A stretch of DNA of 16,489 nt from an uncultured Collinsella sp. (GTDB lineage: Bacteria > Actinomycetota > Coriobacteriia > Coriobacteriales > Coriobacteriaceae), in NCBI GenBank assembly GCA_900762015.1, contig CAAFEX010000072.1, forward strand, positions 1 to 16,489, given 5' to 3'. Below, one piece after another: positions 1-6,708 of this stretch (position 1 is the stretch's first letter; each line of letters starts with the position of its first letter). The notes below the pieces were generated by a model that saw only the letters and a list, made by a program, of their open reading frames with translations, had not been told where the DNA came from and did not search any database. The position numbers were made by a program, and so were the translations under genes.

Positions 1-308
1 GTATAGAGCGCGCAACCTATAATTGCTCGCGCTCGATGTGCATATTATTACTCATTGTTTAAACAACGAAAAGCCCATTTCTATCAATTTCTTTTCTCAG
101 AGTCTAATTTCTTGACATTTATTCAACTTATGCAGTGTTATTCGATTTTTCAGTTTTAGAAAACCACAGGTAAAATCGTTGGCAAATAGAGGTAAATGAC
201 ACTCTGTTGTTATTTGCACAACATTTTGTTTTAACCCACTCAATCTGTGAACGGTCGACATTTTGCTGTGAATGGTCACTTGTTCACCGTGTCGATTCGC
301 CTCTGGGC
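1..308. other. AT-rich intergenic region, no gene seen
   Basis: This stretch is clearly richer in A+T than the rest of the window up to about position 250, and I see no convincing gene in it. It contains an imperfect hairpin at 6-33 (arms GAGCGCG..CAA and TTGCTCGCGCTC), a perfect 12-bp palindrome TTGTTTAAACAA at 55-66, and a possible plus-strand promoter (TTGACA at 112-117, TGTTAT at 136-141, 18-bp spacer). It also has a direct repeat CTGTGAAYGGTC at 245-256 and 266-277, two helical turns apart. No plus-strand gene follows, so the promoter is doubtful. The region may be the regulatory region of a gene to the left of the window. Confidence 0.5.
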
Positions 309-342
309 AAAAAAGCGTCCCGGCAATCGGTTGCCGGGACGC
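309..342 (-). terminator. Rho-independent terminator of the HAD gene
   Basis: A perfect 12-bp stem (315-326 with 331-342, arms GCGTCCCGGCAA/TTGCCGGGACGC) with a 4-nt loop is followed on the minus strand by six T residues (309-314). It lies 63 nt beyond the stop of the HAD phosphatase gene and is oriented to end its transcript. Confidence 0.85.
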
Positions 343-350
343 CTGATCGA

Positions 351-389
351 ACCACCACAAAGGGACCTGTCCCCTTCGTGGTGGTTTTT
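351..389. repeat. CCACCAC-type palindromic element, copy 1
   Basis: The arms are ACCACCAC-A-AAGGG and CCCTT-C-GTGGTGGT. As plus-strand RNA there is one A/C mismatch, but as minus-strand RNA that position becomes a G-U pair, so the full stem forms on the strand that carries the HAD transcript. A T5 run follows on the plus strand (385-389). The core GGGACCTGTCCCC is shared with the copies at 1309-1361 and 2877-2909. It sits between the HAD stop codon and that gene's terminator. Confidence 0.7.
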
Positions 390-404
390 GTCCAGCGCGC
401 AGTA

Positions 405-1226
405 CTACAGCAGGTGCTCCTGGATAAAGATTGCAATACCGTCTTCGTCGTTGCTCGCGGTTACAAAATCGGCCGCGGCACGGGTGGCGTCGCTGCCGTT
501 TGCCATGGCCACGCCCACGCCGGCGTCGGCCACCATGCCGGCGTCGTTGTCCGCATCGCCGAACACGCAAATGTTCTGGAGCCCCATGTCATTGAGCTCC
601 GCGACGCGCAGCAGGCCGCGCGTCTTGGTCGCGCGCGGATCCATAAACTCGTAGAGCCGCTGCGTGGTCTGCAGGGCAGCCGCCTTAACCGCGTCGTCGG
701 CGAACGTCGATGCCCGCTCGATCACCTGCGGCATCGCCTCGGGTGCCATGGTAAACATCACCTTGGGCTGCGGCTCGCGCAGGAACTCGGCAAAGTCGAC
801 CACCTTGTAGGGAGCGCCGTCGACGCGCGACAGGTGCTCGACGCACGCGTTGCTCTGGGGCACGTAGAACACGCCGCCCCGGGGGATGACGGGCGTTGCC
901 GGCAGGCCTGCCATGTGCTCGCAGATCCGCGCGATGGTCTCGCCCGGCAGCGGGTAGCTGAGCTCGTCAACGCCGTGCGCACGGTCGATGACCTCGGCGC
1001 CGCCGCAGCCTACCAGCACGTCTACCAGGCCTTCGATGCCCCAAAGCCCGTACATGGCCTCGGTCGCCTGGGCGTCGCGCCCGGTGCACAGGCCAAAAAG
1101 CACGCCGCGCTCGCGCAGGGCGCGGATCGCTGCCACAGTGCGCGGAGACACCGTGTGCTCGCTTGTGAGAAGCGTGCCGTCGATATCGCAGAACACGGCT
1201 TTGATATGGCTGAATGTGGCGTCCAT
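405..1226 (-). CDS. Cof-type HAD family hydrolase
   Basis: This 273-residue protein looks like a cytosolic HAD-superfamily phosphatase of the Cof (IIB cap) type. Enzymes of this group dephosphorylate sugar phosphates, nucleotides or flavin-related substrates, and the sequence does not reveal which. All four HAD motifs are visible: DIDGT (nucleophile D14, acid/base D16), LCTGR with T48, K201 in ATKTRG, and GDADND at 223-228. The last has Ala where many relatives have Gly. Residues about 85-195 form the cap. Length is normal for the family. I chose the ATG at 1226 because it lies just before the first motif and follows AGAAAGGG; the longer open frame would run through a repeat element. It is a single gene with its own terminator at 309-342. 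Confidence 0.9.
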   Translation of the reverse strand: MDATFSHIKAVFCDIDGTLLTSEHTVSPRTVAAIRALRERGVLFGLCTGRDAQATEAMYGLWGIEGLVDVLVGCGGAEVIDRAHGVDELSYPLPGETIARICEHMAGLPATPVIPRGGVFYVPQSNACVEHLSRVDGAPYKVVDFAEFLREPQPKVMFTMAPEAMPQVIERASTFADDAVKAAALQTTQRLYEFMDPRATKTRGLLRVAELNDMGLQNICVFGDADNDAGMVADAGVGVAMANGSDATRAAADFVTASNDEDGIAIFIQEHLL

Positions 1227-1280
1227 GGGGCCCTTTCTGGGTAGTGTGGCGGTGTTGGATGTATTCGTGAGCGGCGTACA

Positions 1281-1308
1281 TGGTATACCAAGGCGCGAGC
1301 CGTTGGTA
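1281..1308. promoter_or_regulatory. Palindromic operator-like site upstream of the HAD gene
   Basis: A perfect 10-bp palindrome TGGTATACCA (1281-1290) overlaps one arm of a second inverted repeat, TACCAA (1286-1291) with TTGGTA (1303-1308). The site is 55-82 nt upstream of the HAD start codon. TATACC on the minus strand could be part of a -10 box, but no convincing -35 is seen. A role as an operator is inference. Confidence 0.3.
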
Positions 1309-1361
1309 CCCGACCACCACAAAGGTGCCTGGCCCCTTTGTGGCGGCTTGTGGTGCTCGGG
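1309..1361. repeat. CCACCAC-type palindromic element, copy 2 (degenerate)
   Basis: The left arm CCCGACCACCACAAAGG can pair either with CCTTTGTGGCGG or, on its outer part, with GTGGTGCTCGGG at 1350-1361. The right arm therefore looks expanded by a short insertion. The loop TGCCTGGCC matches the family core. It lies between the HAD start and the MFS gene end, directly next to the 65-bp element at 1371-1435. Confidence 0.6.
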
Positions 1362-1370
1362 TCTCAGCAC

Positions 1371-1435
1371 AATCCATCACAATATTCGACGTTTTTTGGC
1401 AAAATCGCGATTTTCATCGAATGTTGTGACGGTTT
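1371..1435 (-). repeat. 65-bp palindromic element, copy A
   Basis: Read on the minus strand this is a 65-nt palindrome beginning AAACCGTCACAACATTCGAT. It aligns without gaps to the copies at 5468-5532 and 6709-6773 (about 80% identity to the latter). It overlaps the 3' end of the MFS gene by 22 nt, giving its last codons and stop. The centre holds an extra 14-bp perfect palindrome (1401-1414). Function is unknown; a terminator, 3'-end RNA structure or small mobile palindrome is possible. Confidence 0.8.
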
Positions 1436-2703
1436 TGCCGCTCTGCAGCACGATCCAGATGCCCGCGTCCAAACAGCAGTAGCGACGCGGGAACCGCCGT
1501 TACGACCAGGCCCGCGCCTATGAGCGTCTGCTGCACGCCAAATGTTGCCGCCAGCCACGGGGCGATCGCCAGCGGGGCCACGCCGGCGAACATGTTGCCA
1601 AAGCCCATGACCGAGTTGACGCGGCCGAGCTGCTCGAGCGGGACCGTCGTTTGCACGATGGTGTTGTGGAGCGGATTGACGACACCCCAGGCAACGCCCA
1701 GGGCAATCTGGCCGATGAGGGCCACGCCCACGTACGGCGTCCCCACATAAAGCAGGCTTCCCAGGCCCACGGACATAAGCGCCACGAGCAGCGTTTTAAG
1801 ACTGACGAGGCGCGACGGCATGCGGAGCGCGACCACGGCGCCCAGCACCGCGCCCACGCCGGAGGCCGACGATAGCCAGCCCATCCATTCGACGCCGACG
1901 TGCAGGACATCGCGATAGAAGAACGACTCCAGCGGGTCGAAGGCGCCGTAGCCAAAGTTCGAAAGGAAGATGATGCAGAAAAGCAGGGCGAGGACGCTGT
2001 TGGTGAAGACCGTCTTGATGCTGGTCGCGAAGGTGGCGCGGGCGGACGTGTTGGGGTTGGGGCTTTGGCCCGCGTGCTCCCCCTCCCCTGTCGAATCGGC
2101 GCCCGCGTGCCCCGCTTGCGGCTTAAATCCCCAGCCGGCAATGAGCGCAAGCAGGGTGAACAGCATCATGAGCACGAACACCGCGCGCGACGATGAAGCC
2201 GCCGCGGCAAAGCCGCCCAGCGTGGGTCCGACGATAATGCTCACGTTGGAAAACATGGTGATGGCGGAGTTGATATCTTTGAGCTCGACAGGGTCGTCGG
2301 TGAGGTAAGCCGGATAGGATGTGGCGATGGGCTGGGCGAATCCCATCACAAAGCCCAGGAGTACCGCGCCGGCAAGGACTGTTCCGGTCGCGCTGCCAAA
2401 GGCGATGATTGCCGCACCCGTCGCCAGCGTGCCGACGATGCTCAGCAAGAAATGGCGTCGCGGGCCCCAGGCATCGAGTGCCGCGCCACCCGCAAAGGAT
2501 CCCAAGATCACGAAGACGTTCATAAACAGGACGGCCAGCGACGTCGCGACGACCGAAGCGCCGTCCGCATAGGTAAGTGTTCCGATAACGCCGATAAAGT
2601 AACTGGTCTGAAAGCCGGTATAGATGAGAAACCGCATCGCCACCAGGCGCTTCGCCTGAGTAGACAACGACGGTAGGGATTTTGAGAATAGCGAAAGGGA
2701 CAT
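1414..2703 (-). CDS. MFS transporter, probable drug/metabolite exporter
   Basis: This 429-residue membrane protein has about twelve hydrophobic segments in two halves. The halves are separated by a polar loop (about residues 200-230, rich in Gly, Asn and Ser). This fits the MefA/DHA3-like branch of the major facilitator superfamily, whose members mostly export antibiotics or siderophores by proton antiport. The substrate cannot be read from the sequence. DAWGPRR in the loop after the second to third helix resembles the family's conserved basic loop. The ATG at 2703 is preceded by AAGGAG with a 6-nt spacer, better than the in-frame ATG six codons upstream. The last seven codons and the TGA lie inside the 65-bp element at 1371-1435, so the original C-terminus may have been replaced. 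It appears to be transcribed alone from the promoter at 2838-2867. Confidence 0.88.
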   Translation of the reverse strand: MSLSLFSKSLPSLSTQAKRLVAMRFLIYTGFQTSYFIGVIGTLTYADGASVVATSLAVLFMNVFVILGSFAGGAALDAWGPRRHFLLSIVGTLATGAAIIAFGSATGTVLAGAVLLGFVMGFAQPIATSYPAYLTDDPVELKDINSAITMFSNVSIIVGPTLGGFAAAASSSRAVFVLMMLFTLLALIAGWGFKPQAGHAGADSTGEGEHAGQSPNPNTSARATFATSIKTVFTNSVLALLFCIIFLSNFGYGAFDPLESFFYRDVLHVGVEWMGWLSSASGVGAVLGAVVALRMPSRLVSLKTLLVALMSVGLGSLLYVGTPYVGVALIGQIALGVAWGVVNPLHNTIVQTTVPLEQLGRVNSVMGFGNMFAGVAPLAIAPWLAATFGVQQTLIGAGLVVTAVPASLLLFGRGHLDRAAERQNRHNIR

Positions 2704-2714
2704 GGGTGCTCCTT

Positions 2715-2780
2715 GTTGCATACGAATACGGGCCGCGGGAATTGACCGCCGACCATCGACTCAATCTTTCCGTATGCAAC
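2715..2780. promoter_or_regulatory. Spaced inverted repeat in the MFS leader
   Basis: A perfect 10-bp inverted repeat, GTTGCATACG (2715-2724) and CGTATGCAAC (2771-2780), is separated by 46 bp. The proximal arm ends a few bases upstream of the MFS ribosome-binding site. It could be a two-site operator or a leader RNA hairpin that hides the ribosome-binding site. The function is inferred only from its position. Confidence 0.4.
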
Positions 2781-2830
2781 GTTAAGGACGCATCGGGCCC
2801 CTTCTCTCCGTTTTTGCTAGCACAAACTAC

Positions 2831-2867
2831 TTGGTAGATTTTAAGGCATGTCCCAAAGATCTACCAA
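2831..2867 (-). promoter_or_regulatory. Promoter with overlapping dyad for the MFS gene
   Basis: On the minus strand TTGGTA (2862-2867) and TAAAAT (2838-2843) are separated by 18 bp, a reasonable housekeeping promoter. The same bases form a perfect 9-bp inverted repeat, TTGGTAGAT (2831-2839) with ATCTACCAA (2859-2867), that covers both boxes. A repressor bound to this dyad would block the promoter; that regulator is not identified. The leader to the MFS start would be about 125 nt. Confidence 0.45.
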
Positions 2868-2870
2868 AGC

Positions 2871-2909
2871 AAAAAACCACCACAAAGGTGCCTGTCCCCT
2901 TTGTGGTGG
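2871..2909 (-). terminator. CCACCAC-type palindrome, copy 3, acting as terminator
   Basis: A perfect 12-bp stem (CCACCACAAAGG 2877-2888 with CCTTTGTGGTGG 2898-2909) and 9-nt loop TGCCTGTCC is followed on the minus strand by T6 (2871-2876). It is the best preserved copy of the family and lies 59 nt past the stop of the moaC-mobB gene, oriented to end the moa transcript. Confidence 0.75.
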
Positions 2910-2928
2910 AAATGGCGTTTGCCCAGAT

Positions 2929-2969
2929 AAAACCTGCCAAAATAAACCTGTCCCTTTTTGGCAGGTTTT
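2929..2969. terminator. Bidirectional terminator hairpin at the moaC-mobB stop
   Basis: A perfect 14-bp stem, AAAACCTGCCAAAA (2929-2942) with TTTTGGCAGGTTTT (2956-2969), encloses a 13-nt loop containing CCTGTCCC, the core of the CCACCAC palindrome family. It overlaps the TAA of moaC-mobB by two bases. The T-rich arm on either strand lets it act in both directions. It forms a tandem with the hairpin at 2871-2909. Confidence 0.75.
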
Positions 2970-4275
2970 AGGCGAGATAGTCTTGAATCAGATCGCAAAT
3001 GGCTCGGGCGTCGTTTATGTTGATGGCTCGGGTCGCAAAGCCGGCGTCGAAGGCTTGGCGTGCCAGGGCCTCATTGCAGGCGAGGGCCAGCGTGCGGCCG
3101 TCAACCAGATCGAGCGAGCTCTTGCCGCGCAGGCGATCCACGCCGGAGCGCGCAACCACGATATTGTCGAAGCCCTCGGTCTTGTAGCCCTCGATAATCA
3201 CTACGTCGACGTCGTTGTAGCGCGACAGCAGCTCGCGCGCGGGCATCTCGTCCTCCTCGCGCGTGTCGGCGTACTCCGCCCAGCGCGTGGCGCAAATGAG
3301 ACCCACGTGTTTGGATCCCGCCTGGTGATGACGCCAGGTGTCCTTGGCGGGCACATCGATATCAAAGCCGTGATGCCCGTGATGTTTGAGCGAACCCACG
3401 CGCAGGCCGCGGCGGGTAAGCTCGGCGATGACCTTCTCGACGAGCGTGGTCTTGCCCGAGTTCTGGTAGCCGATAAACGCGATTGCGGGAACGGCCGGGG
3501 CGGGAGCTGCGGGAGCAGGTGCAGCGACGGGCACGCTCGCGGGCGCGGCACCATCGGCAGCGGTTGCCTCGGCAGCAGCAGCTTGACGCTCCGCACGATC
3601 CCAAATGCCCGAGCGGCCACCCTCCTTGTGCAGCAGGCGCACATCGACGATTTCCATGCCGCGGTCGACCGCCTTGCACATGTCGTAGATGGTCAAGCAC
3701 GCGGCACTCGCGCCGGTCAACGCCTCCATCTCGATACCCGTCTTGCCCGTCACGCCGGCCGTAACCAGTACGTGAAAGCCAACCTGCCCGTCTGTGCGCG
3801 CCGGTGCCCAGTCCTCGGGCACGTCCTCGGCCGGTGTCCCCGCCGGAGCGATGGGTACAATGTCGCACTTACTCTTGGTAATAAGCAGCGGATGGCACAT
3901 GGGGATGATGTCGCTCGTGCGCTTGATAGCCATAATGCCCGCCACGCGCGCGCAGGCGAGCACGTCGCCCTTTTTGGCGCGGTCTTGCAGCACCATGGCC
4001 TGCGTCTCGGGATGCATGAGGATGGTGCCCTCGGCGATGGCGATGCGATGGGTCTCGGCCTTGTCGGACACGTCGACCATGCGCACCTCGCCCTTGGCGT
4101 CCACGTGCGTCAGCTCGTCACGGCGGGCATCGCGGACGGGCTCGGTGGCAGCGGTGGTAGTTGGCTGCGCGGACGCGTCGGCGCTGCCAGCATTCGCCGC
4201 AGCCGTGGCTTTGTGGGCAGACATCGCGGCCCTGCGAGCGGCCTTGGTGGCATCGGCGTACCTGCTCTTGGCCAT
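2968..4275 (-). CDS. moaC: MoaC-MobB fusion, molybdenum cofactor biosynthesis
   Basis: This 435-residue protein joins two cofactor-pathway proteins. Residues about 55-230 are MoaC (cyclic pyranopterin monophosphate synthase): MCHPL at 126-130, KTGIEMEALTG at 178-188, and DMCKAVDRGM at 198-207, matching the known catalytic Asp/Lys pair. A Pro/Ala-rich linker (about 231-263) leads to MobB (about 264-435), a P-loop GTP-binding protein thought to help attach the nucleotide to molybdopterin, with Walker A GYQNSGKTT at 269-277 and VVIIEGYKTEGF at 358-369. The first 50 residues are low-complexity Ala/Thr. MoaC also has an insertion at about 143-166. The ATG at 4275 follows GGAGG at good spacing and begins 4 nt after the moaA stop, so the two are one operon. 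MobA is not in the window. Confidence 0.93.
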   Translation of the reverse strand: MAKSRYADATKAARRAAMSAHKATAAANAGSADASAQPTTTAATEPVRDARRDELTHVDAKGEVRMVDVSDKAETHRIAIAEGTILMHPETQAMVLQDRAKKGDVLACARVAGIMAIKRTSDIIPMCHPLLITKSKCDIVPIAPAGTPAEDVPEDWAPARTDGQVGFHVLVTAGVTGKTGIEMEALTGASAACLTIYDMCKAVDRGMEIVDVRLLHKEGGRSGIWDRAERQAAAAEATAADGAAPASVPVAAPAPAAPAPAVPAIAFIGYQNSGKTTLVEKVIAELTRRGLRVGSLKHHGHHGFDIDVPAKDTWRHHQAGSKHVGLICATRWAEYADTREEDEMPARELLSRYNDVDVVIIEGYKTEGFDNIVVARSGVDRLRGKSSLDLVDGRTLALACNEALARQAFDAGFATRAININDARAICDLIQDYLA

Positions 4276-4279
4276 ATGA

Positions 4280-5335
4280 TCATCCTCCGATTTGGGACAT
4301 AAATCGTTGCGTGCCCTCAATTATCGCGTGTTCCTGCGGTTTGTGGGCCACGGCATCGCGCCAAATCGAAAGTACCTGCATATCATCACCACGGCGCAGG
4401 GCGTCGCGCACCGAATACTCGGCATCGCTAAACAGGCACGGACGCACGTTGCCATCAGCCGTCAGGCGCAGACGGTTGCAATTCGCACAAAAATGGTTGG
4501 ACATGGCGCTGATAAAGCCGACCGTTCCCGCCGCGCCCGGAAAGTGCCAGTAGCGCGCGGGGCCCGCGCCGGCAGGAGCGTCGTTGATGTCGAGCGGCTC
4601 AAGCTCGCCCAGTCCCGCCGCGGTGGCCCCGGCATTGATGCGCGCCCGCAGCTCGTCGCTCGGCACGGTATCGCTCGCGTCCCACAGCTCGGGATTGAGC
4701 GCGGGCGCATGCGGATCCACGGCGCAATGCGAGCTCGTGTGCTCGTCTCCGATGGGCATATATTCGATAAAGCGCAGATGGATGGGGCGGTCGAGCGTGA
4801 GCCGCGCGAGGGCCGCCACATCCTGGTTGAGCCGACGCACTACAACGCAGTTGACCTTAACGGGCTCAAAGCCCCAAGCCAGCGCCGCGTCGATGCCAGC
4901 CATGGTCTGCTCGAGTCGACCTAGACGCGTGATCTTTCCAAACAGCAAGGGGTCGAGCGTATCGAGGGAGATGTTGACGCGGTTAAGCCCGGCATCTTTG
5001 AGCTGCGGTGCCAGCTTGGGCAGCAGGGCACCATTGGTGGTAAGTGAGATGTCCTTGATCTGCGGAATCGCGCGGATGTCGCGAATGAGCGGGATGATGC
5101 GGCGGCTGACCAGCGGCTCGCCACCCGTCAGGCGCACGCGGCGAATGCCCTCCCCCGCCACCAAGCGCACAAAGCGGGCTATTTCCTCGGCACTGAGCAG
5201 CTCGTCGTGCGCGCGGGGTGCCACGCCAACGGCCGGCATGCAGTAAATACAGCGGAAATTGCACTTGTCGGTAACGGCAATGCGCAGGTAGTTGATATCG
5301 CGGCCAAAGCCGTCATGTTGCACGCGCCCGTCCAC
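4280..5335 (-). CDS. moaA: GTP 3',8-cyclase MoaA (radical SAM)
   Basis: MoaA catalyses the first step of molybdenum cofactor synthesis, turning GTP into 3',8-cyclo-GTP, which MoaC then converts to cyclic pyranopterin monophosphate. The 351-residue protein has the radical SAM cluster C25-x3-C29-x2-C32, the SAM-binding LTGGEPL at 69-75, the second 4Fe-4S site C283-x2-C286-x13-C300, and the C-terminal Gly-Gly tail that is conserved and needed for activity. Length is normal for the family. The start is a GTG at 5335 preceded by GGGGAGGA; no in-frame ATG precedes the conserved GRDINYLRI. It is the first gene of the moaA/moaC-mobB operon. The codons for its final Gly-Gly form the ribosome-binding site of the next gene. 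Confidence 0.95.
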   Translation of the reverse strand: MDGRVQHDGFGRDINYLRIAVTDKCNFRCIYCMPAVGVAPRAHDELLSAEEIARFVRLVAGEGIRRVRLTGGEPLVSRRIIPLIRDIRAIPQIKDISLTTNGALLPKLAPQLKDAGLNRVNISLDTLDPLLFGKITRLGRLEQTMAGIDAALAWGFEPVKVNCVVVRRLNQDVAALARLTLDRPIHLRFIEYMPIGDEHTSSHCAVDPHAPALNPELWDASDTVPSDELRARINAGATAAGLGELEPLDINDAPAGAGPARYWHFPGAAGTVGFISAMSNHFCANCNRLRLTADGNVRPCLFSDAEYSVRDALRRGDDMQVLSIWRDAVAHKPQEHAIIEGTQRFMSQIGG

Positions 5336-5361
5336 GCAGTCCTCCCCTCGTGCAGCGATTT

Positions 5362-5403
5362 ATTCTTCGGGAAACATAATACCGCACGGGAAGAATGGGT
5401 CGA
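5362..5403 (-). promoter_or_regulatory. Promoter of the moa operon with centred dyad
   Basis: On the minus strand TCGACC (5398-5403) and TATTAT (5376-5381) are 16 bp apart, about 40-65 nt upstream of the moaA GTG. A 7-bp inverted repeat, ATTCTTC (5362-5368) and GAAGAAT (5390-5396), is centred exactly on the -10 box, as expected for an operator. The regulator is unknown and the dyad is short. Confidence 0.45.
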
Positions 5404-5467
5404 CATGCGTACGACAGGACAGGTCGCTTCGAGCAAAACGGACTTCCCAAGCCCATCCTCAACATCC

Positions 5468-5532
5468 AAACCGTCCCAAAAATCGATGATTTTCTTCAAT
5501 ATCGAGAAAAGCATCGATTATTGAGACGGTTT
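5468..5532 (-). repeat. 65-bp palindromic element, copy B
   Basis: This is a long near-perfect palindrome whose ends are AAACCGTC and GACGGTTT. On the minus strand it reads AAACCGTCTCAATAATCGAT at its start and matches copy C at about 82% without gaps. It starts 38 nt beyond the stop of the DUF559-type gene and lies upstream of the moa promoter. The ends pair fully, and the stem runs about 28 bp with few mismatches. Confidence 0.85.
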
Positions 5533-5570
5533 GCCTGCTCACAATGCCCCGCAGAAGGGTCAGAACGCCC

Positions 5571-6608
5571 CTAGAGGCCACCATTCCAGTTGCGAATCAC
5601 GAATTCCCGCAGGTCATTCTGCCGTTTCTGGAACACCTCGCTTCGGTCGCACTTGAGACCCATAGCGAGCGCGATGGCATTCATCGCCCGGTGCAATTGC
5701 AGCTGATGGGCAAACTGAGTCCCGGTGAGAACGATCATCCTAAAGCCCAGCGCGCTCAGCACGGTCATACGCTCCGCATCCGACGCGCTGCGCTGTTTAT
5801 CAAGATGGTCCGAACCGTTGTATTCAATCCCCGTACCGCTTGCAGGCGCATATACATCGATCTCGAAATACCCGGCCTTAGCGAGATATTTGAATTCGTT
5901 GGGAACATCGACCCGATGGTTGAGCTCAATCCTGGTGTACCCCAGCCCGCCCTGGGAACGCTTCGCGACGACCATGATTGCGGTGGCCGTCTCCATGGGC
6001 GACCGCGCGCCATCGTGCACACGCCTGAGCACGGCAGCCGCACGTGTAGCCCCCTGACGAGATCGATTCTCGCCGCAATAGGCGATCAGGTCGGCAACGG
6101 TATACCTCTGCCCCATCTCGATATAATCGCCTGACGCCAAATGATTCAAATGATATCGGGCGCAGATTTCATACCCATATTCCAGCTGCTCGGGCTCACT
6201 CATCCACGAGCCCGCCTGGACAAAACACATGGCCTCGTCAACCACCAAGAGACCCTCTGCCACCTCGATAAGATGATCCGAGGATATGGGCGCTCCAAAC
6301 ACATGGCGTCGGAGACCCGCCGGCCGAGAGCGCTCGAAATCGAAGCTAACCAGCGTGTCAATACGATCGAGCTCCTCATACGGAATGCCAAGTGAGACCA
6401 GGTAGTCGGCAACAATCCCGACCGCCGCAGATATTCTCAGTCCCTTGGCATCGAGTCCCAATTTGGGCAGGCCCGCAGTCGGCTCCGCCTCGTTAGCAAG
6501 CGAGTCCTCATCGTATAGGCTGCTTGCTCGCGAAAGCGGCTCGGACGGGCGCACCACGTTGTGGTACAGCCAGGCGGTCTTATGGGACAGGACGATCGGC
6601 AGGTCCAT
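5571..6608 (-). CDS. DUF559/Vsr-like PD-(D/E)XK protein (hypothetical)
   Basis: The product is not characterised. The C-terminal third of this 345-residue protein resembles the DUF559/Vsr-like nuclease fold: ARSPMET with E206, EIDVY with D251, then GIEYNGSDHL with E262, followed by a helix and a strand ending FRMIVLTG (289-296). The E...D...ExN pattern is the expected metal-binding arrangement of PD-(D/E)XK enzymes, though the usual EYDG appears as EYNG. The N-terminus (LPIVLSHKTAWLYH) recalls the start of AbiEi-like antitoxin-type proteins; that link is weak. The ATG at 6608 follows GGAGGG; an in-frame start 23 codons upstream lacks such support. Codon use is less GC-biased than in its neighbours, suggesting acquired DNA. 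Nuclease activity, targets and any defence role are guesses. Confidence 0.7.
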   Translation of the reverse strand: MDLPIVLSHKTAWLYHNVVRPSEPLSRASSLYDEDSLANEAEPTAGLPKLGLDAKGLRISAAVGIVADYLVSLGIPYEELDRIDTLVSFDFERSRPAGLRRHVFGAPISSDHLIEVAEGLLVVDEAMCFVQAGSWMSEPEQLEYGYEICARYHLNHLASGDYIEMGQRYTVADLIAYCGENRSRQGATRAAAVLRRVHDGARSPMETATAIMVVAKRSQGGLGYTRIELNHRVDVPNEFKYLAKAGYFEIDVYAPASGTGIEYNGSDHLDKQRSASDAERMTVLSALGFRMIVLTGTQFAHQLQLHRAMNAIALAMGLKCDRSEVFQKRQNDLREFVIRNWNGGL

Positions 6609-6708
6609 GAGCCCTCCAATGGGTCGGATAACCAACCTTATTCCCCTGCTCGCGGATTCGCACACCTTCGCATGCAAGTTAGTGATTCCACCCGATCGGA
6701 TGACAGAA

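Noticed and set aside
97..261. Possible small minus-strand gene of about 54 codons in the AT-rich region
   Set aside because: No ribosome-binding site before its ATG, no recognisable motif, and the frame merely continues from a shadow frame of the HAD region.
207..1244. Long plus-strand open frame opposite the HAD gene
   Set aside because: It is antisense to a gene with all HAD motifs, has no ribosome-binding site, and its composition (His/Arg/Ala-rich) is typical of shadow frames in GC-rich DNA.
2848..4302. Long plus-strand open frame (484 codons) opposite moaC-mobB
   Set aside because: Antisense to a well-supported fusion gene; it begins just upstream of and runs through the palindromes at 2877-2969, and shows no recognisable domain.
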